DNA of 64,000 nucleotides from an uncultured Paracoccaceae bacterium (GTDB lineage: Bacteria; Pseudomonadota; Alphaproteobacteria; Rhodobacterales; Rhodobacteraceae): positions 558,001-622,000 of the forward strand of contig CANLQO010000001.1 in the NCBI GenBank assembly GCA_947493335.1. Reading direction: 5' to 3'. Below the pieces are notes generated by a model. That model saw only the letters and a program-made list of their open reading frames with translations, made no database searches and was not told where the DNA came from. Every line of letters starts with the position of its first letter. The stretch's first letter is position 1. Positions 44,046 to 53,465 of the stretch are shown here, in pieces. Both the position numbers and the translations under genes were made by a program.

Positions 44046-46001
44046 ATGAGCTTGCCCCCCGGATTCCTTGATCAACTGCGCGACCGTCTGTCCCTAGGGC
44101 AGGTGGTGGGGCGCAAGGTGATGTGGGACAACCGCAAATCCAATCCAGGTAAGGGCGACCTTTGGGCGCCGTGTCCGTTCCATCAGGAAAAGACCGCCAG
44201 CTTTCACGTCGATGACCGCAAGGGGTTCTATTACTGCTTTGGGTGCCACGCCAAGGGCGATGCGATTTCCTTTGTGCGGGAAACCGAAAATGTTGGCTTT
44301 ATGGAAGCGATTCAGATCCTTGCGGGCGAGGCGGGGTTGCCGATGCCCGAACGGGACCCGCAAGCGCAGCAAAAGGCCGACGAACGCACGCAACTGGTCG
44401 GGGTGATGGAACAGGCGGTGCAACAATTCCGCCTGAACCTCAATACGGCGGCAGCGGCCGAGGCCCGTGATTATCTGCTGAGGCGCGGGCTGGACGCAGA
44501 GGCACAGGCGCGCTGGGACATCGGGTTTGCCCCGCCCGGCTGGGAAGGGTTACGCACTGCGCTGACCGACAAGGGGGCCAAACCGGAAGAGCTTTTGAAG
44601 GTCGGTCTGGTCAAACCCTCTGACAAGGGCCGTGCGCCTTATGACACCTTCCGCGACCGGATCATGTTCCCGATCCGGGACGGGCGTGGCCGTGCAATTG
44701 CCTTTGGTGGTCGCGCGATGGATCCCGCTGACAACGCCAAATACCTCAATTCGCCCGAGACACCTCTCTTTGACAAATCCCGCACGCTTTACAACGTGCA
44801 AAAGGCGCGCGAGGCGGCGGGCAAGGGCCAGCCGCTTGTGGTGGCCGAGGGCTATATGGACGTGATCGCCTTGTCAGAGGCGGGGTTTGGCGCGACCGTC
44901 GCCCCCCTTGGCACGGCCGTGACCGAACACCACCTTGCGATGCTTTGGCGGATTGCGCCTGAACCGATCATCGCACTTGATGGCGACACGGCTGGCCTGC
45001 GGGCTGCGATGCGGACCATCGATATTGCACTGCCGTTGCTGGAGGCGGGAAAATCCCTGCGGTTTGCGCTGATGCCCGACGGCATGGACCCCGATGATGT
45101 GCTGAAATCCAAGGGCCGGGGCGCGATGCAAAAGCTGCTGGATGGCGCCATCCCGATGGTCGAACTGCTGTGGCGGCGCGAGACCGAGGGCAAAAGCTTT
45201 GACAGCCCCGAACGCAAGGCCGCGCTGGACAAGGCCCTGCGTGACAAAATCAAACTGATCGCGGATCCCTCTATCCGTAACCATTATGGGCAGGCGATCA
45301 AAGACATGCGCTGGGCGCTTTTCAGCCCGCGCAAGGCCGCGACCCCTGCGGGAAAACGGCAGACGAGCTGGGGCAAGGGCCCGGCTTGGGAACGCACGAC
45401 AAGCCCCACCGCGACCTCCAAGTCCTCTGCGCTTGGCACCGGGGCCGCGGCAGAGGATGACATGCGGATCAGCGTCATTCTGGCCACTTTACTGGCAACA
45501 CCTGCGGTGCTGCCACGGTTTGAGGGCGATCTGGAACGGCTTGAAAGCGGCAATGCCGGACATCTCGCACTGCGCGACGCGATCCTGCGACATGGCGACA
45601 GCGCGGATATGGTGACGGATATGCGCGCCGATCTTGGCGACGCTCCCATCGATACCCTGCTGGCGCAAAAACATCTGGCGGTGATCCCATCGGTTCGCCG
45701 GGCCGGTGATCTTGACCTTGCCGCCCAATGCCTGACCGAGGAATTTGCCAAACTCGCAGCCCGCCGTGGCCATCCGGCCGAAATCCGCGAGGGCGAGGAG
45801 GAGATCACCGGTGAGACGGACGAAAATCTGACCTTCCGGCTGCGCCGCGCGGCGCAGGCGGTGGATCCCACGATCAAGCCCACGGGCAAAACCGAGGACG
45901 CCGATTTTGAGGTGGCCGACAACGGCGCGAAACTGTCCAAGGACGACCGCGCGCATCGCGACGCGATTTGGGCCAACATCAAAATTGAAAAGTCCCGCTA
46001 G
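44046..46001 (+). CDS. dnaG: DNA primase
   Basis: A 651-residue primase that makes RNA primers at the replication fork. The zinc-binding CHC2 domain has C43, H46, C64 and C67 (CPFHQEKTASFHV, YYCFGCHAKGDA). The TOPRIM catalytic core contains VVAEGYMDVIALSEAG and ALDGDTAGLRA. The C-terminal 200 residues form the helicase-binding domain, preceded by a Thr/Ser/Lys-rich linker. A GATAAT hexamer at 44035-44040 lies only five bases before the ATG, so a very short or absent leader is possible. rpoD follows, as in many bacteria. Confidence 0.97.
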   Translation: MSLPPGFLDQLRDRLSLGQVVGRKVMWDNRKSNPGKGDLWAPCPFHQEKTASFHVDDRKGFYYCFGCHAKGDAISFVRETENVGFMEAIQILAGEAGLPMPERDPQAQQKADERTQLVGVMEQAVQQFRLNLNTAAAAEARDYLLRRGLDAEAQARWDIGFAPPGWEGLRTALTDKGAKPEELLKVGLVKPSDKGRAPYDTFRDRIMFPIRDGRGRAIAFGGRAMDPADNAKYLNSPETPLFDKSRTLYNVQKAREAAGKGQPLVVAEGYMDVIALSEAGFGATVAPLGTAVTEHHLAMLWRIAPEPIIALDGDTAGLRAAMRTIDIALPLLEAGKSLRFALMPDGMDPDDVLKSKGRGAMQKLLDGAIPMVELLWRRETEGKSFDSPERKAALDKALRDKIKLIADPSIRNHYGQAIKDMRWALFSPRKAATPAGKRQTSWGKGPAWERTTSPTATSKSSALGTGAAAEDDMRISVILATLLATPAVLPRFEGDLERLESGNAGHLALRDAILRHGDSADMVTDMRADLGDAPIDTLLAQKHLAVIPSVRRAGDLDLAAQCLTEEFAKLAARRGHPAEIREGEEEITGETDENLTFRLRRAAQAVDPTIKPTGKTEDADFEVADNGAKLSKDDRAHRDAIWANIKIEKSR

Positions 46002-46073
46002 CGCACTATCTAAAGCGTTCAGCCATCGGGACCATTCGACACATCACGGGAAAATCAGCCTGCAAGCGCTTGC

Positions 46074-46123
46074 GAATCACCCGCAACCCGCGTTGATTCG
46101 ATTTTAACCGAATCACCCGAATC
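46074..46123. promoter_or_regulatory. cluster of four GANTC sites upstream of rpoD
   Basis: GAATC at 46074, GATTC at 46095, GAATC at 46110 and GAATC at 46119 fall within 50 bases of the dnaG-rpoD gap; one per 256 is expected by chance. GANTC is the target of the alphaproteobacterial CcrM methylase, and GcrA-dependent promoters use methylated sites. GATTCG and CGAATC at 46095-46114 also form an inverted repeat around ATTTTAAC. Confidence 0.5.
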
Positions 46124-46158
46124 ACTTCGGGACCTGTTTCATCTTAAAGGGAGCCATC

Positions 46159-48138
46159 ATGGCCGCCAAAGATAACGACGACCGCAAAGACAGCGACTCT
46201 GACGACGTATCCCTCGACATGAGTCAGGCCGCGGTCAAGAAGATGATCGCCGACGCGCGCGAGCGGGGCTATATCACCTACGACCAGTTGAACGCCGTAC
46301 TACCGCCCGATCAGGTCAGCTCTGACCAGATTGAGGACGTGATGTCGATGCTCTCTGAAATGGGCATTCAGGTCACCGAGGAAGAAGAATCCGAAGAATC
46401 AGAAGAGCCGCAAGGCTCCACCGAAGTGGCCACCGTCGCTGGCAGCCGCGATGTTGCGCTGTCAACAGGTGAGACTGAAAAGCTGGACCGCACCGATGAC
46501 CCGGTGCGCATGTACCTGCGCGAGATGGGCAGCGTCGAACTGCTGTCCCGCGAGGGCGAGATTGCTATCGCCAAGCGGATCGAGGCTGGTCGCAACACGA
46601 TGATCCTGGGGCTCTGCGAAAGCCCGCTGACCTTTCAGGCGATCACCATCTGGCGCGACGAATTGCTGTCCGAGGACATCCTGCTGCGCGATGTGATCGA
46701 CCTTGAAACCACCTTTGGCAATCAGCTTGGTGAAGACGACAGCGAGGAAACTGTTGTCGCCCCCGCCGCCAGCACGGACGGTGAGAAAAAGGAAGAGGCA
46801 CAAGAGCTTGACGCCGACGGCAATCCGATTGCCAAGGATGATGACGACGACGATGAAGAACAGGCCAACATGTCGCTTGCCGCGATGGAGGCCGCGCTGA
46901 AACCCCGCGTTCTGGAAACGCTGGAAATCATCGCCCGCGACTTTGCGCTGCTGTCAGACATGCAAGACGCGCGGATGTCCGCGACCCTGAACGAAGATTC
47001 ATCTTTCTCTGACAAAGCCGAGGACAAGTATCAGAAACTCCGGTCCGAGATTGTCGAACTGGTGAATTCGCTTCATCTGCACAACAACCGCATTGAGGCG
47101 CTGATCGACCAGCTTTACGGCATCAACCGCCGCATCATGCAGATCGACTCTGCGATGGTGAAACTGGCCGACCAAGCCCGCATCAACCGCCGCGAATTCA
47201 TCGACGCCTATCGCGGGCGAGAGCTTGATCCCAACTGGCTGGAAGAGATTTCCGAAAAGACCGGGCGCGGCTGGCAGATGCTGATCGAACGTTCGACCGA
47301 CAAGATCGAAGAGTTGCGCGGCGATATGGCACAAGTCGGCCAATACGTCGGCGTCGACATCACCGAATTCCGCCGCATTGTCCAGCAGGTCCAGAAGGGC
47401 GAGAAAGAGGCGCGGCAGGCGAAAAAGGAAATGGTCGAGGCGAACCTGCGCCTCGTGATTTCGATCGCTAAAAAGTACACGAACCGCGGCCTACAATTCC
47501 TTGATCTTATTCAGGAAGGTAACATTGGCCTGATGAAGGCCGTCGATAAGTTCGAATACCGGCGCGGATATAAATTCTCGACCTATGCGACGTGGTGGAT
47601 TCGTCAGGCGATCACTCGCTCGATTGCCGATCAGGCCCGCACGATCCGTATTCCTGTGCATATGATCGAAACGATCAACAAACTGGTCCGCACCGGTCGC
47701 CAGATGCTGCACGAAATCGGCCGCGAACCCACGCCAGAGGAATTGGCCGAAAAGCTGCAAATGCCGCTTGAGAAGGTCCGCAAGGTGATGAAGATCGCCA
47801 AGGAACCGATCTCTCTGGAAACGCCGATTGGTGACGAAGAAGACAGCCAGCTGGGCGACTTCATCGAAGATAAGAACGCGATCCTGCCGCTGGATTCCGC
47901 TATTCAGGAGAACCTGAAGGAAACCACGACCCGCGTTCTGGCCTCGCTGACCCCGCGCGAAGAACGCGTGCTGCGCATGCGCTTTGGCATCGGCATGAAC
48001 ACCGACCACACCCTCGAAGAGGTCGGCCAGCAGTTCAGCGTGACCCGCGAACGGATCCGCCAGATCGAAGCGAAGGCGCTGCGCAAGCTCAAGCACCCCA
48101 GCCGGTCCCGCAAACTGCGCAGCTTCCTCGATCAGTGA
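46159..48138 (+). CDS. rpoD: RNA polymerase primary sigma factor (sigma-70)
   Basis: A 659-residue sigma-70. Region 1.1 (about residues 10-80) is followed by an acidic linker, region 1.2 ([21 protein letters not shown]), a non-conserved insert with runs of Asp/Glu (about 190-235), and regions 2-4. Region 2 has [20 protein letters not shown] followed by [13 protein letters not shown]; region 4 ends in [27 protein letters not shown] precedes the ATG. Its stop overlaps the start of a small secreted-protein gene (GTGA). Confidence 0.98.
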   Translation: MAAKDNDDRKDSDSDDVSLDMSQAAVKKMIADARERGYITYDQLNAVLPPDQVSSDQIEDVMSMLSEMGIQVTEEEESEESEEPQGSTEVATVAGSRDVALSTGETEKLDRTDDPVRMYLREMGSVELLSREGEIAIAKRIEAGRNTMILGLCESPLTFQAITIWRDELLSEDILLRDVIDLETTFGNQLGEDDSEETVVAPAASTDGEKKEEAQELDADGNPIAKDDDDDDEEQANMSLAAMEAALKPRVLETLEIIARDFALLSDMQDARMSATLNEDSSFSDKAEDKYQKLRSEIVELVNSLHLHNNRIEALIDQLYGINRRIMQIDSAMVKLADQARINRREFIDAYRGRELDPNWLEEISEKTGRGWQMLIERSTDKIEELRGDMAQVGQYVGVDITEFRRIVQQVQKGEKEARQAKKEMVEANLRLVISIAKKYTNRGLQFLDLIQEGNIGLMKAVDKFEYRRGYKFSTYATWWIRQAITRSIADQARTIRIPVHMIETINKLVRTGRQMLHEIGREPTPEELAEKLQMPLEKVRKVMKIAKEPISLETPIGDEEDSQLGDFIEDKNAILPLDSAIQENLKETTTRVLASLTPREERVLRMRFGIGMNTDHTLEEVGQQFSVTRERIRQIEAKALRKLKHPSRSRKLRSFLDQ

Positions 48139-48647
48139 TCCGGGCTGCGGCCCTGGCGCTTGCGGTCATACCGCAACTGGCGGCGGCCGATTGCCAAGCG
48201 ATGGATGAAACCTTCCTGTCCTGCACCGTGCAGGGCGGGGCCAAGACCCTATCGGTCTGCATTGACGGGCGAACCTTGCATTATGCCTTTGGCCCGGTGT
48301 CCCGTGCGCCGGAACTTGTCCTCTCTCGCGACGTGACAGAGGTGAACTACACGCCTTGGCCTGGCGTTGGTCGGACAATTTGGGAAGAAGTCGGTTTTGA
48401 AAATCTGGGCCATGTCTACACGGTCCACGGATGGCTTGATCGCATCCCCGCAGAAGAGGCGGACGAAGATCCTCCGCGCCCCATGGGCGGCGGGGTGACA
48501 GTCACGCGTGGCGATGAAACGCTTGTTAAGCTTGCATGTGATCCCGATTCAGCAGAGTTTTTCTGGACGGACGCCGTTAGTCACGCGATGGCAGAGGCGG
48601 GGCGCTGCTGGGATTGGGACACTCAAACCTGGCAGCATTGCAACTGA
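48135..48647 (+). CDS. hypothetical exported protein overlapping the rpoD stop
   Basis: A 170-residue protein beginning at GTG within the rpoD stop (GTGA). The first 19 residues ([17 protein letters not shown]) form a signal peptide. The mature part carries cysteine pairs ([33 protein letters not shown]), suggesting disulfides in the periplasm. It has no family I recognise. Translational coupling of a periplasmic protein to the primary sigma factor is unusual. The next gene follows after nine bases. Confidence 0.7.
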   Translation: MIRAAALALAVIPQLAAADCQAMDETFLSCTVQGGAKTLSVCIDGRTLHYAFGPVSRAPELVLSRDVTEVNYTPWPGVGRTIWEEVGFENLGHVYTVHGWLDRIPAEEADEDPPRPMGGGVTVTRGDETLVKLACDPDSAEFFWTDAVSHAMAEAGRCWDWDTQTWQHCN

Positions 48648-48656
48648 GGGACGCGC

Positions 48657-48932
48657 ATGTCGATTTTGTCAAAACTGTTCGGACGGGGTAACGCGGCACC
48701 GGAAGAAACACCCCCGGTCGAATATAAGGACCACCGTATCTACGTGGCCCCGATGGTCGAGGGAAAGACCTGGCGCATCGCGGCCCGGATCGAAAAAGAT
48801 GTGGATGGTGAAACCAAGGTCCACCAGCTGATCCGCGCAGATACTTTGAATGATCTCAAGGACGCGGAAGAGGCCTCGCTCGAAAAGGCCAAGCAAATGA
48901 TCGACCAACAGGCCCGCTGGCTTTTCGACTAA
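48657..48932 (+). CDS. HlyU family protein
   Basis: A 91-residue protein of the alphaproteobacterial HlyU family: MSILSKLFGR at the start, VEYKDHRIYVAPMVEGKTWR in the middle and IDQQARWLFD at the end. Annotated relatives are called transcriptional activators, but the family is not the winged-helix HlyU of Vibrio and its function is unproved. It follows the exported protein by nine bases. Confidence 0.85.
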   Translation: MSILSKLFGRGNAAPEETPPVEYKDHRIYVAPMVEGKTWRIAARIEKDVDGETKVHQLIRADTLNDLKDAEEASLEKAKQMIDQQARWLFD

Positions 48933-49067
48933 CAGCGCAGCCCGCCTGATCCGAAAACCCTCGACGCCAATTGTTTCCGTGCATTCACGAACAGCGGCGG
49001 TGTGTTTCAGCGATCTTGTGTGCGCTGGCAGGGCTCCCATCTCAGTCTCATCGAAAGGATGAGACCG

Positions 49068-49265
49068 ATGACCCGCATCACCATGACCTCTGCAATGGCC
49101 GCCCTCACCATCTCGCTGGCACCCGCTGCGATGGCTTATCCGACCGCCCCGGATAGCACCGTTTCAACAAGCGTCGCGCAGCCGTCAGAAACCTGCACCC
49201 TCACGCCGACCGAAGAGCTCGCCACACTGCTTAACCTGCCACTCACGGGCAACGCCACTTGCTAA
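49068..49265 (+). CDS. small exported hypothetical protein
   Basis: A 65-residue protein. A signal peptide (about residues 1-23, ending in APAAMA) is followed by a short mature part with two cysteines (ETCTLTPTEELATLLNLP and the C-terminal NATC). AAAGGA lies eight bases before the ATG at 49068; an ATG at 49059 sits inside that site. The gene is isolated by 135 bases upstream and 30 downstream. No family is recognised. Confidence 0.6.
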   Translation: MTRITMTSAMAALTISLAPAAMAYPTAPDSTVSTSVAQPSETCTLTPTEELATLLNLPLTGNATC

Positions 49266-49295
49266 TCCCCCCAAGGCCGGGGCAGGTTCTGTCCC

Positions 49296-49709
49296 ATGAC
49301 CACGCTGACCATCCCAACCAGCGGCCCCGGCCTTTATGAATTCACCCGCGCCGCTGCACAGATCGTGGCGGGGCAGGGTGACGGGCTGCTGACCCTGATG
49401 ATCCAGCACACCTCTGCCAGCCTGCTTATTCAGGAAAACGCGGACCCAGAGGTGCAGACCGATCTGCAAAACTTCTTTGCGCGGCTGGTGCCACCCACCA
49501 CCGACCCCGCGATGTCCTACCTCACCCATACCTACGAAGGCCCCGACGATATGCCGGCGCATATCAAGGCGGCGATGATGCCGACGCATCTGTCGATCCC
49601 GGTGCAGGACGGTCGGCTAATGCTGGGCACGTGGCAGGGCATCTATGTTTTTGAACATCGGAACGCCCCGCACACCCGGCGCGTCGTAGTTAATTTTCTT
49701 CAGACTTGA
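49296..49709 (+). CDS. YjbQ family (UPF0047) protein
   Basis: A 137-residue YjbQ-type protein. LTLMIQHTSASLLIQENADP carries the conserved His-Thr-Ser; MSYLTHTYEGPDDMPAHIKA and LMLGTWQGIYVFEHR follow, the last two matching the catalytic and structural cores. E. coli YjbQ has low thiamine-phosphate synthase activity; the physiological role is unclear. Length is normal. Confidence 0.9.
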   Translation: MTTLTIPTSGPGLYEFTRAAAQIVAGQGDGLLTLMIQHTSASLLIQENADPEVQTDLQNFFARLVPPTTDPAMSYLTHTYEGPDDMPAHIKAAMMPTHLSIPVQDGRLMLGTWQGIYVFEHRNAPHTRRVVVNFLQT

Positions 49710-49720
49710 GTGCTGACGGT

Positions 49721-49750
49721 TTGTGTACCGATTGTGCATTGATTGCGTAT
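49721..49750 (+). promoter_or_regulatory. three 11-bp-phased TTGTGTAC-like repeats before nrdR
   Basis: TTGTGTAC at 49721, TTGTGCAT at 49732 and TTGCGTAT at 49743 have starts exactly 11 bases apart; a weaker ATGTGACC follows at 49754. The period and sequence match the array at 3444. It lies about 145 bases before nrdR, in the gap after the YjbQ gene. Confidence 0.5.
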
Positions 49751-49842
49751 ACAATGTGACCCCGCGCAATCGCACCGTGCGGTCCAGATAGGGCGGCTGA
49801 AAATCCGGGCTACCCAAACCCTAGCGGAGGTCCTATAGTGGC

Positions 49843-49851
49843 TGTGGATAA
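49843..49851 (-). promoter_or_regulatory. consensus DnaA box upstream of nrdR
   Basis: TGTGGATAA on the plus strand is the complement of the DnaA consensus TTATCCACA. It lies 42 bases before the nrdR start. DnaA control of deoxyribonucleotide supply is known in several bacteria, so a regulatory role is plausible. Confidence 0.5.
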
Positions 49852-49893
49852 CTTGGGGACACACCCAAGAGGCAGACAACAAGAGGTCAGGAT

Positions 49894-50361
49894 ATGCGTT
49901 GCCCCTTTTGCGGAAACGTTGACACACAAGTCAAAGATTCACGCCCCGCCGAAGATCATGTTGCCATTCGCAGGCGGCGGTTCTGCCCGGCCTGTGGCGG
50001 TCGCTTTACCACCTATGAACGGGTGCAGTTGCGCGATCTGGTGGTGATCAAATCCAACGGACGGCGCGAGGATTTCGACCGCGATAAGCTGGAACGCTCG
50101 ATCCGGATTTCGATGCAGAAACGCCCGGTGGAGCCGGAGCGGATCGACCAGATGATCTCTGGCATTGTGCGGCGTTTGGAAAGCATGGGCGAGACGGACA
50201 TCCCCTCCAAGACAATTGGTGAGATTGTGATGGAAAGCCTCGCCCGGATCGACACCGTGGCTTACGTCAGATTTGCCAGTGTTTACATGAACTTCCAGGC
50301 TGCTGACGACTTTGAAAAGTTCATGGACGAACTGCGCCCGGACACCAAGTCGGACACGTGA
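49894..50361 (+). CDS. nrdR: transcriptional repressor NrdR
   Basis: A 155-residue repressor of ribonucleotide reductase genes. The N-terminal zinc ribbon uses C3, C6, C31 and C34 ([17 protein letters not shown]). The ATP-cone follows from about residue 49 ([20 protein letters not shown]), which binds ATP/dATP. Length is standard. Its stop overlaps ribD by four bases (GTGA). A DnaA box and phased repeats lie upstream. Confidence 0.97.
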   Translation: MRCPFCGNVDTQVKDSRPAEDHVAIRRRRFCPACGGRFTTYERVQLRDLVVIKSNGRREDFDRDKLERSIRISMQKRPVEPERIDQMISGIVRRLESMGETDIPSKTIGEIVMESLARIDTVAYVRFASVYMNFQAADDFEKFMDELRPDTKSDT

Positions 50362-51446
50362 CACTCCGCGATGACGCGCGGTTCATGGCGCTCGCCCTGT
50401 CATTGGGGCGGCGCGGAATGGGTCGTGTCTGGCCCAACCCCGCAGTAGGCTGTGTGATCGTCAAGGATGGCATGATCGTTGGGCGCGGGGTGACGGCAGA
50501 CGGGGGCAGGCCCCACGCCGAACCACAGGCGCTGGCGCAGGCCGGGGCGGCTGCGCGCGGTGCGACCGCTTATGTCACGCTGGAACCCTGCGCCCATCAC
50601 GGCCAGACCCCACCCTGCGCAGAGACACTGATCGCGGCGGGTATTGCGCGCTGCGTTGTTGCGACAACCGACCGCGATCCACGCGTCTCTGGCAAGGGAA
50701 TTGCCATGTTGCAAGCCGCTGGAATCGCAGTGGAAATTGGCGTTTGCAAGGCTGAGGCTGATGACGATCACGCCGGATTTTTCAATCGGATTACCAAGGG
50801 TCGCCCGTGGCTGACGCTCAAACTGGCGATGACGCTGGACGGACGCATTGCAACCCGTTCAGGTGACAGTAAATGGATCACGGGGCCGGCGGCGCGACGT
50901 CTGGTGCACGCGATGCGCGCCCGACACGACGCGGTGATGATCGGTGGCGGCACGGCGCGGGCAGATGATCCTATGCTGGATGTGCGGGACATGGGGCAGG
51001 TGCCGCAGCCTGTGCGCATTGTCGTCAGTCAGGGACTGGATGTGCCGCTGGGCGGCAAGCTTGCGCTAAGTGCCGCGGCACAGCCGTTTTGGCTATGTCA
51101 CGGGTCTGATGCGGCCAAAACCGGCTGGGCTGATACCGGGGCAAGGTTGCTCCTTTGTGACGCGGACGATTATGGCCTCGCGCCCCGGAACGTGCTGAAA
51201 ACACTGGCGGACCAGGGGCTTACACGCGTCTTCTGCGAAGGAGGCGGGGCTTGGGCGGCCGCATTGCTGCGCGCTGGCCTCGTCGATGAACTGGTGGTCT
51301 TTGGCGGCGGCGCATTGATCGGCGCCGATGGCACCCCATCGGTCGGCGCGTTAGAGCTGGATCGCTTGGCCGATGCCCCGCGATTTGCCCTGACGAAGAT
51401 CACGCAGGTCGGTGGTGACATCTGCCATCATTGGCGGCCCGCCTAG
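50358..51446 (+). CDS. ribD: bifunctional riboflavin deaminase/reductase RibD
   Basis: A 362-residue enzyme. The N-terminal deaminase (1-145) has the zinc site [11 protein letters not shown] and [13 protein letters not shown]; the C-terminal reductase (about 150-362) has [20 protein letters not shown] and [19 protein letters not shown]. It performs the second and third steps from GTP toward riboflavin. It starts inside the nrdR stop with GTG. The remaining rib genes resume 4.7 kb later after a reverse-strand capsule block. It ends two bases before convergent kpsC. Confidence 0.96.
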   Translation: MTLRDDARFMALALSLGRRGMGRVWPNPAVGCVIVKDGMIVGRGVTADGGRPHAEPQALAQAGAAARGATAYVTLEPCAHHGQTPPCAETLIAAGIARCVVATTDRDPRVSGKGIAMLQAAGIAVEIGVCKAEADDDHAGFFNRITKGRPWLTLKLAMTLDGRIATRSGDSKWITGPAARRLVHAMRARHDAVMIGGGTARADDPMLDVRDMGQVPQPVRIVVSQGLDVPLGGKLALSAAAQPFWLCHGSDAAKTGWADTGARLLLCDADDYGLAPRNVLKTLADQGLTRVFCEGGGAWAAALLRAGLVDELVVFGGGALIGADGTPSVGALELDRLADAPRFALTKITQVGGDICHHWRPA

Positions 51447-51447
51447 C

Positions 51448-53463
51448 CTAACGCCAAAGCGGCGCGAAACTGGCAAAGAGCCCTTGCAGCTTGGACAGCA
51501 GTCGATTGCGGCGACCCGGGCGCGGCATCTCTCCGGTCAACAGGCGTTCCATGACGACCTCGGGTGGACAGGCGTTGCCGGTCACCGGGTCGAAATAGCG
51601 CGGGTAATCAATAAGCACCGCATGAACCAGCGCCACCAGATCGGGCGATGCGGACCGCCGGGGCAGGGGCATCGTACGGTCGTCGGTCAGGCCCCAACCG
51701 GCGTAGAAGGGCGTGCCCAGACAGGTCACCGCCTTGCCGCGCAACAACGCCTCAAACCCCAAAAGCGAGGTCATGGTCCAGACCTCATCAACGTGGTCGA
51801 GCACTGCGATCGGATCGACCTTGCTTAGCACCACATCCGCAATTTCACTTGCGTTTTCAACGGCACCGGGGCGCAGTCCTGCCTCTACATCGGGGTGAGG
51901 TTTGTAAAGGATCACGGCAGCAGGGTTGATCCGCCGCACCTCTTCCAGCAGTCCCACGTTGGTGTTGATCTCACCCGCGCCAAGCTTAATTGAGGCGTCG
52001 TCTTCGACTTGACCCGGCACCAGAATGCGCCGCCCTTTTGGTGTCGCCGCCAAATCGGGCGTATCGCCGATGTTGTATTTCGACAGCCCCGCCTTGGTGA
52101 TCTGCGCGATCAGTTTTTCGGCGCGCAACCGTGCCCCGTCAGGCAAATCAACAGAGGCGGCAATCAGCCGTTCCAAACGGCTTTCGCCGGTCGGGTCGTA
52201 GTAGATACCCAGATCATCCAGCACCAGCGACAGAGGCGGGATCAATTCGGCACCCAACCCTTTGGAACGGATGAACCCGTCTTCGACCCGCACCACGCCG
52301 AACTTTTCAAGAAACGGCGTGGACTTTCCTGCCCAGACCATTTGCCGTTGGCCATCCTTGGGCGGGGTGTCAAAGCTCATCGGTTTGACTGCACCAAAGA
52401 CCTTTTGCAGGTGCCCGCGCTTCCACATTCGCATCTCATGCGCGGCCCATCCGGAATGGTCATCACGCCATGCGCGCGCCTGGGCGGACAGCGTAGCGAT
52501 CACGTCCTCCAACGGACACAAACGGTCGCGATAGGGGTCATACCACGTTGGATAAAGGATCATCGCGGCGGCAAAAAGCTGGGCGCGGGTCAGATGGCGC
52601 TGACGCCGGTCCAGCGGTTTGCGGTCGTCCGACAGGCCCCAGCCCGCATAAAAGGGTTGGCCAAAGACCACAGGTTTGTGGCCCGTCAGGATGGCCTCGA
52701 ACCCCATCTGGGATGACACGGTGTAGACCGCGACGGCCCCTTCGAACAGCGCATAGGGCGAATGCGGTGTGTCGATCAGGCTGATCCGGTCGTTGCAGTC
52801 TTCTTCGGTGAAATAGCCGCCCCTGTGGCCCGCCGTGGTTTCCGGGTGTGTCTTGATAAGGATGCGCGCGCCGGGGTGGTCGGTCTGGGCGTAGAACAGC
52901 ATCTCGCGAAAGGTATTGAGATCACAGCCAGAGGCCTTGACGCTGGCGTCGCCGCGCGTCTGGTCAATGACCAGCACATAGCCCGGATCGGGCTGCGGCA
53001 GATCAAGGTCAAAGGCATTGTATTTTGACAGATGCAGCCTTCTGATGTTGGCCATTGCGTTCTTGGCGCGGGCTAACAGGTGGCTGTCATCCAGCGGGTC
53101 CTCGGCCAGCAGACGCTCCAGGTCAGAGCGGGCGGAGGGGTCAAAATGCACGCCGTGTCGGTCGATATGCAGGCCCAGCGGCAGATCGCCATCGCGGCCC
53201 GTCAGGACCGAGCGCAAGAAAGCATCTTCAACCCGGACGATTGGCGCATCGGTATGGGCGGCGACCGCCTCACCCCGTGGGGCGGTGGGGCTTTGACCCC
53301 AGACACCCACCGCATCGCCATCACCTGGCTTGCCCAGCTTGATGTCGTAACCTGCCTGCGACAGGATGCGGCGCACCCGCGTCTGGGTCAGAAATCCACC
53401 GTTGTAGACGTATAACCGCCGCGAGGTTTCCCCCGCGGCGGTGCTATCGGACGTGTCCGTCAC
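51448..53463 (-). CDS. kpsC: capsular polysaccharide biosynthesis protein, KpsC-type Kdo transferase
   Basis: A 671-residue protein with two similar halves. Each half carries a VEDGFIRSKGLG/VEDAFLRSVLTG-type opening and a later YAGWGLTDDR/YAGWGLSDDR segment, the mark of the KpsC duplication. KpsC adds beta-linked Kdo residues to a lyso-phosphatidylglycerol anchor on which ABC-transporter-exported capsules are built. The duplicated layout agrees with two active sites. It lies two bases after the OPX lipoprotein gene on the same strand, with kpsS further upstream. Confidence 0.92.
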   Translation of the reverse strand: MTDTSDSTAAGETSRRLYVYNGGFLTQTRVRRILSQAGYDIKLGKPGDGDAVGVWGQSPTAPRGEAVAAHTDAPIVRVEDAFLRSVLTGRDGDLPLGLHIDRHGVHFDPSARSDLERLLAEDPLDDSHLLARAKNAMANIRRLHLSKYNAFDLDLPQPDPGYVLVIDQTRGDASVKASGCDLNTFREMLFYAQTDHPGARILIKTHPETTAGHRGGYFTEEDCNDRISLIDTPHSPYALFEGAVAVYTVSSQMGFEAILTGHKPVVFGQPFYAGWGLSDDRKPLDRRQRHLTRAQLFAAAMILYPTWYDPYRDRLCPLEDVIATLSAQARAWRDDHSGWAAHEMRMWKRGHLQKVFGAVKPMSFDTPPKDGQRQMVWAGKSTPFLEKFGVVRVEDGFIRSKGLGAELIPPLSLVLDDLGIYYDPTGESRLERLIAASVDLPDGARLRAEKLIAQITKAGLSKYNIGDTPDLAATPKGRRILVPGQVEDDASIKLGAGEINTNVGLLEEVRRINPAAVILYKPHPDVEAGLRPGAVENASEIADVVLSKVDPIAVLDHVDEVWTMTSLLGFEALLRGKAVTCLGTPFYAGWGLTDDRTMPLPRRSASPDLVALVHAVLIDYPRYFDPVTGNACPPEVVMERLLTGEMPRPGRRNRLLSKLQGLFASFAPLWR

Positions 53464-53465
53464 GT

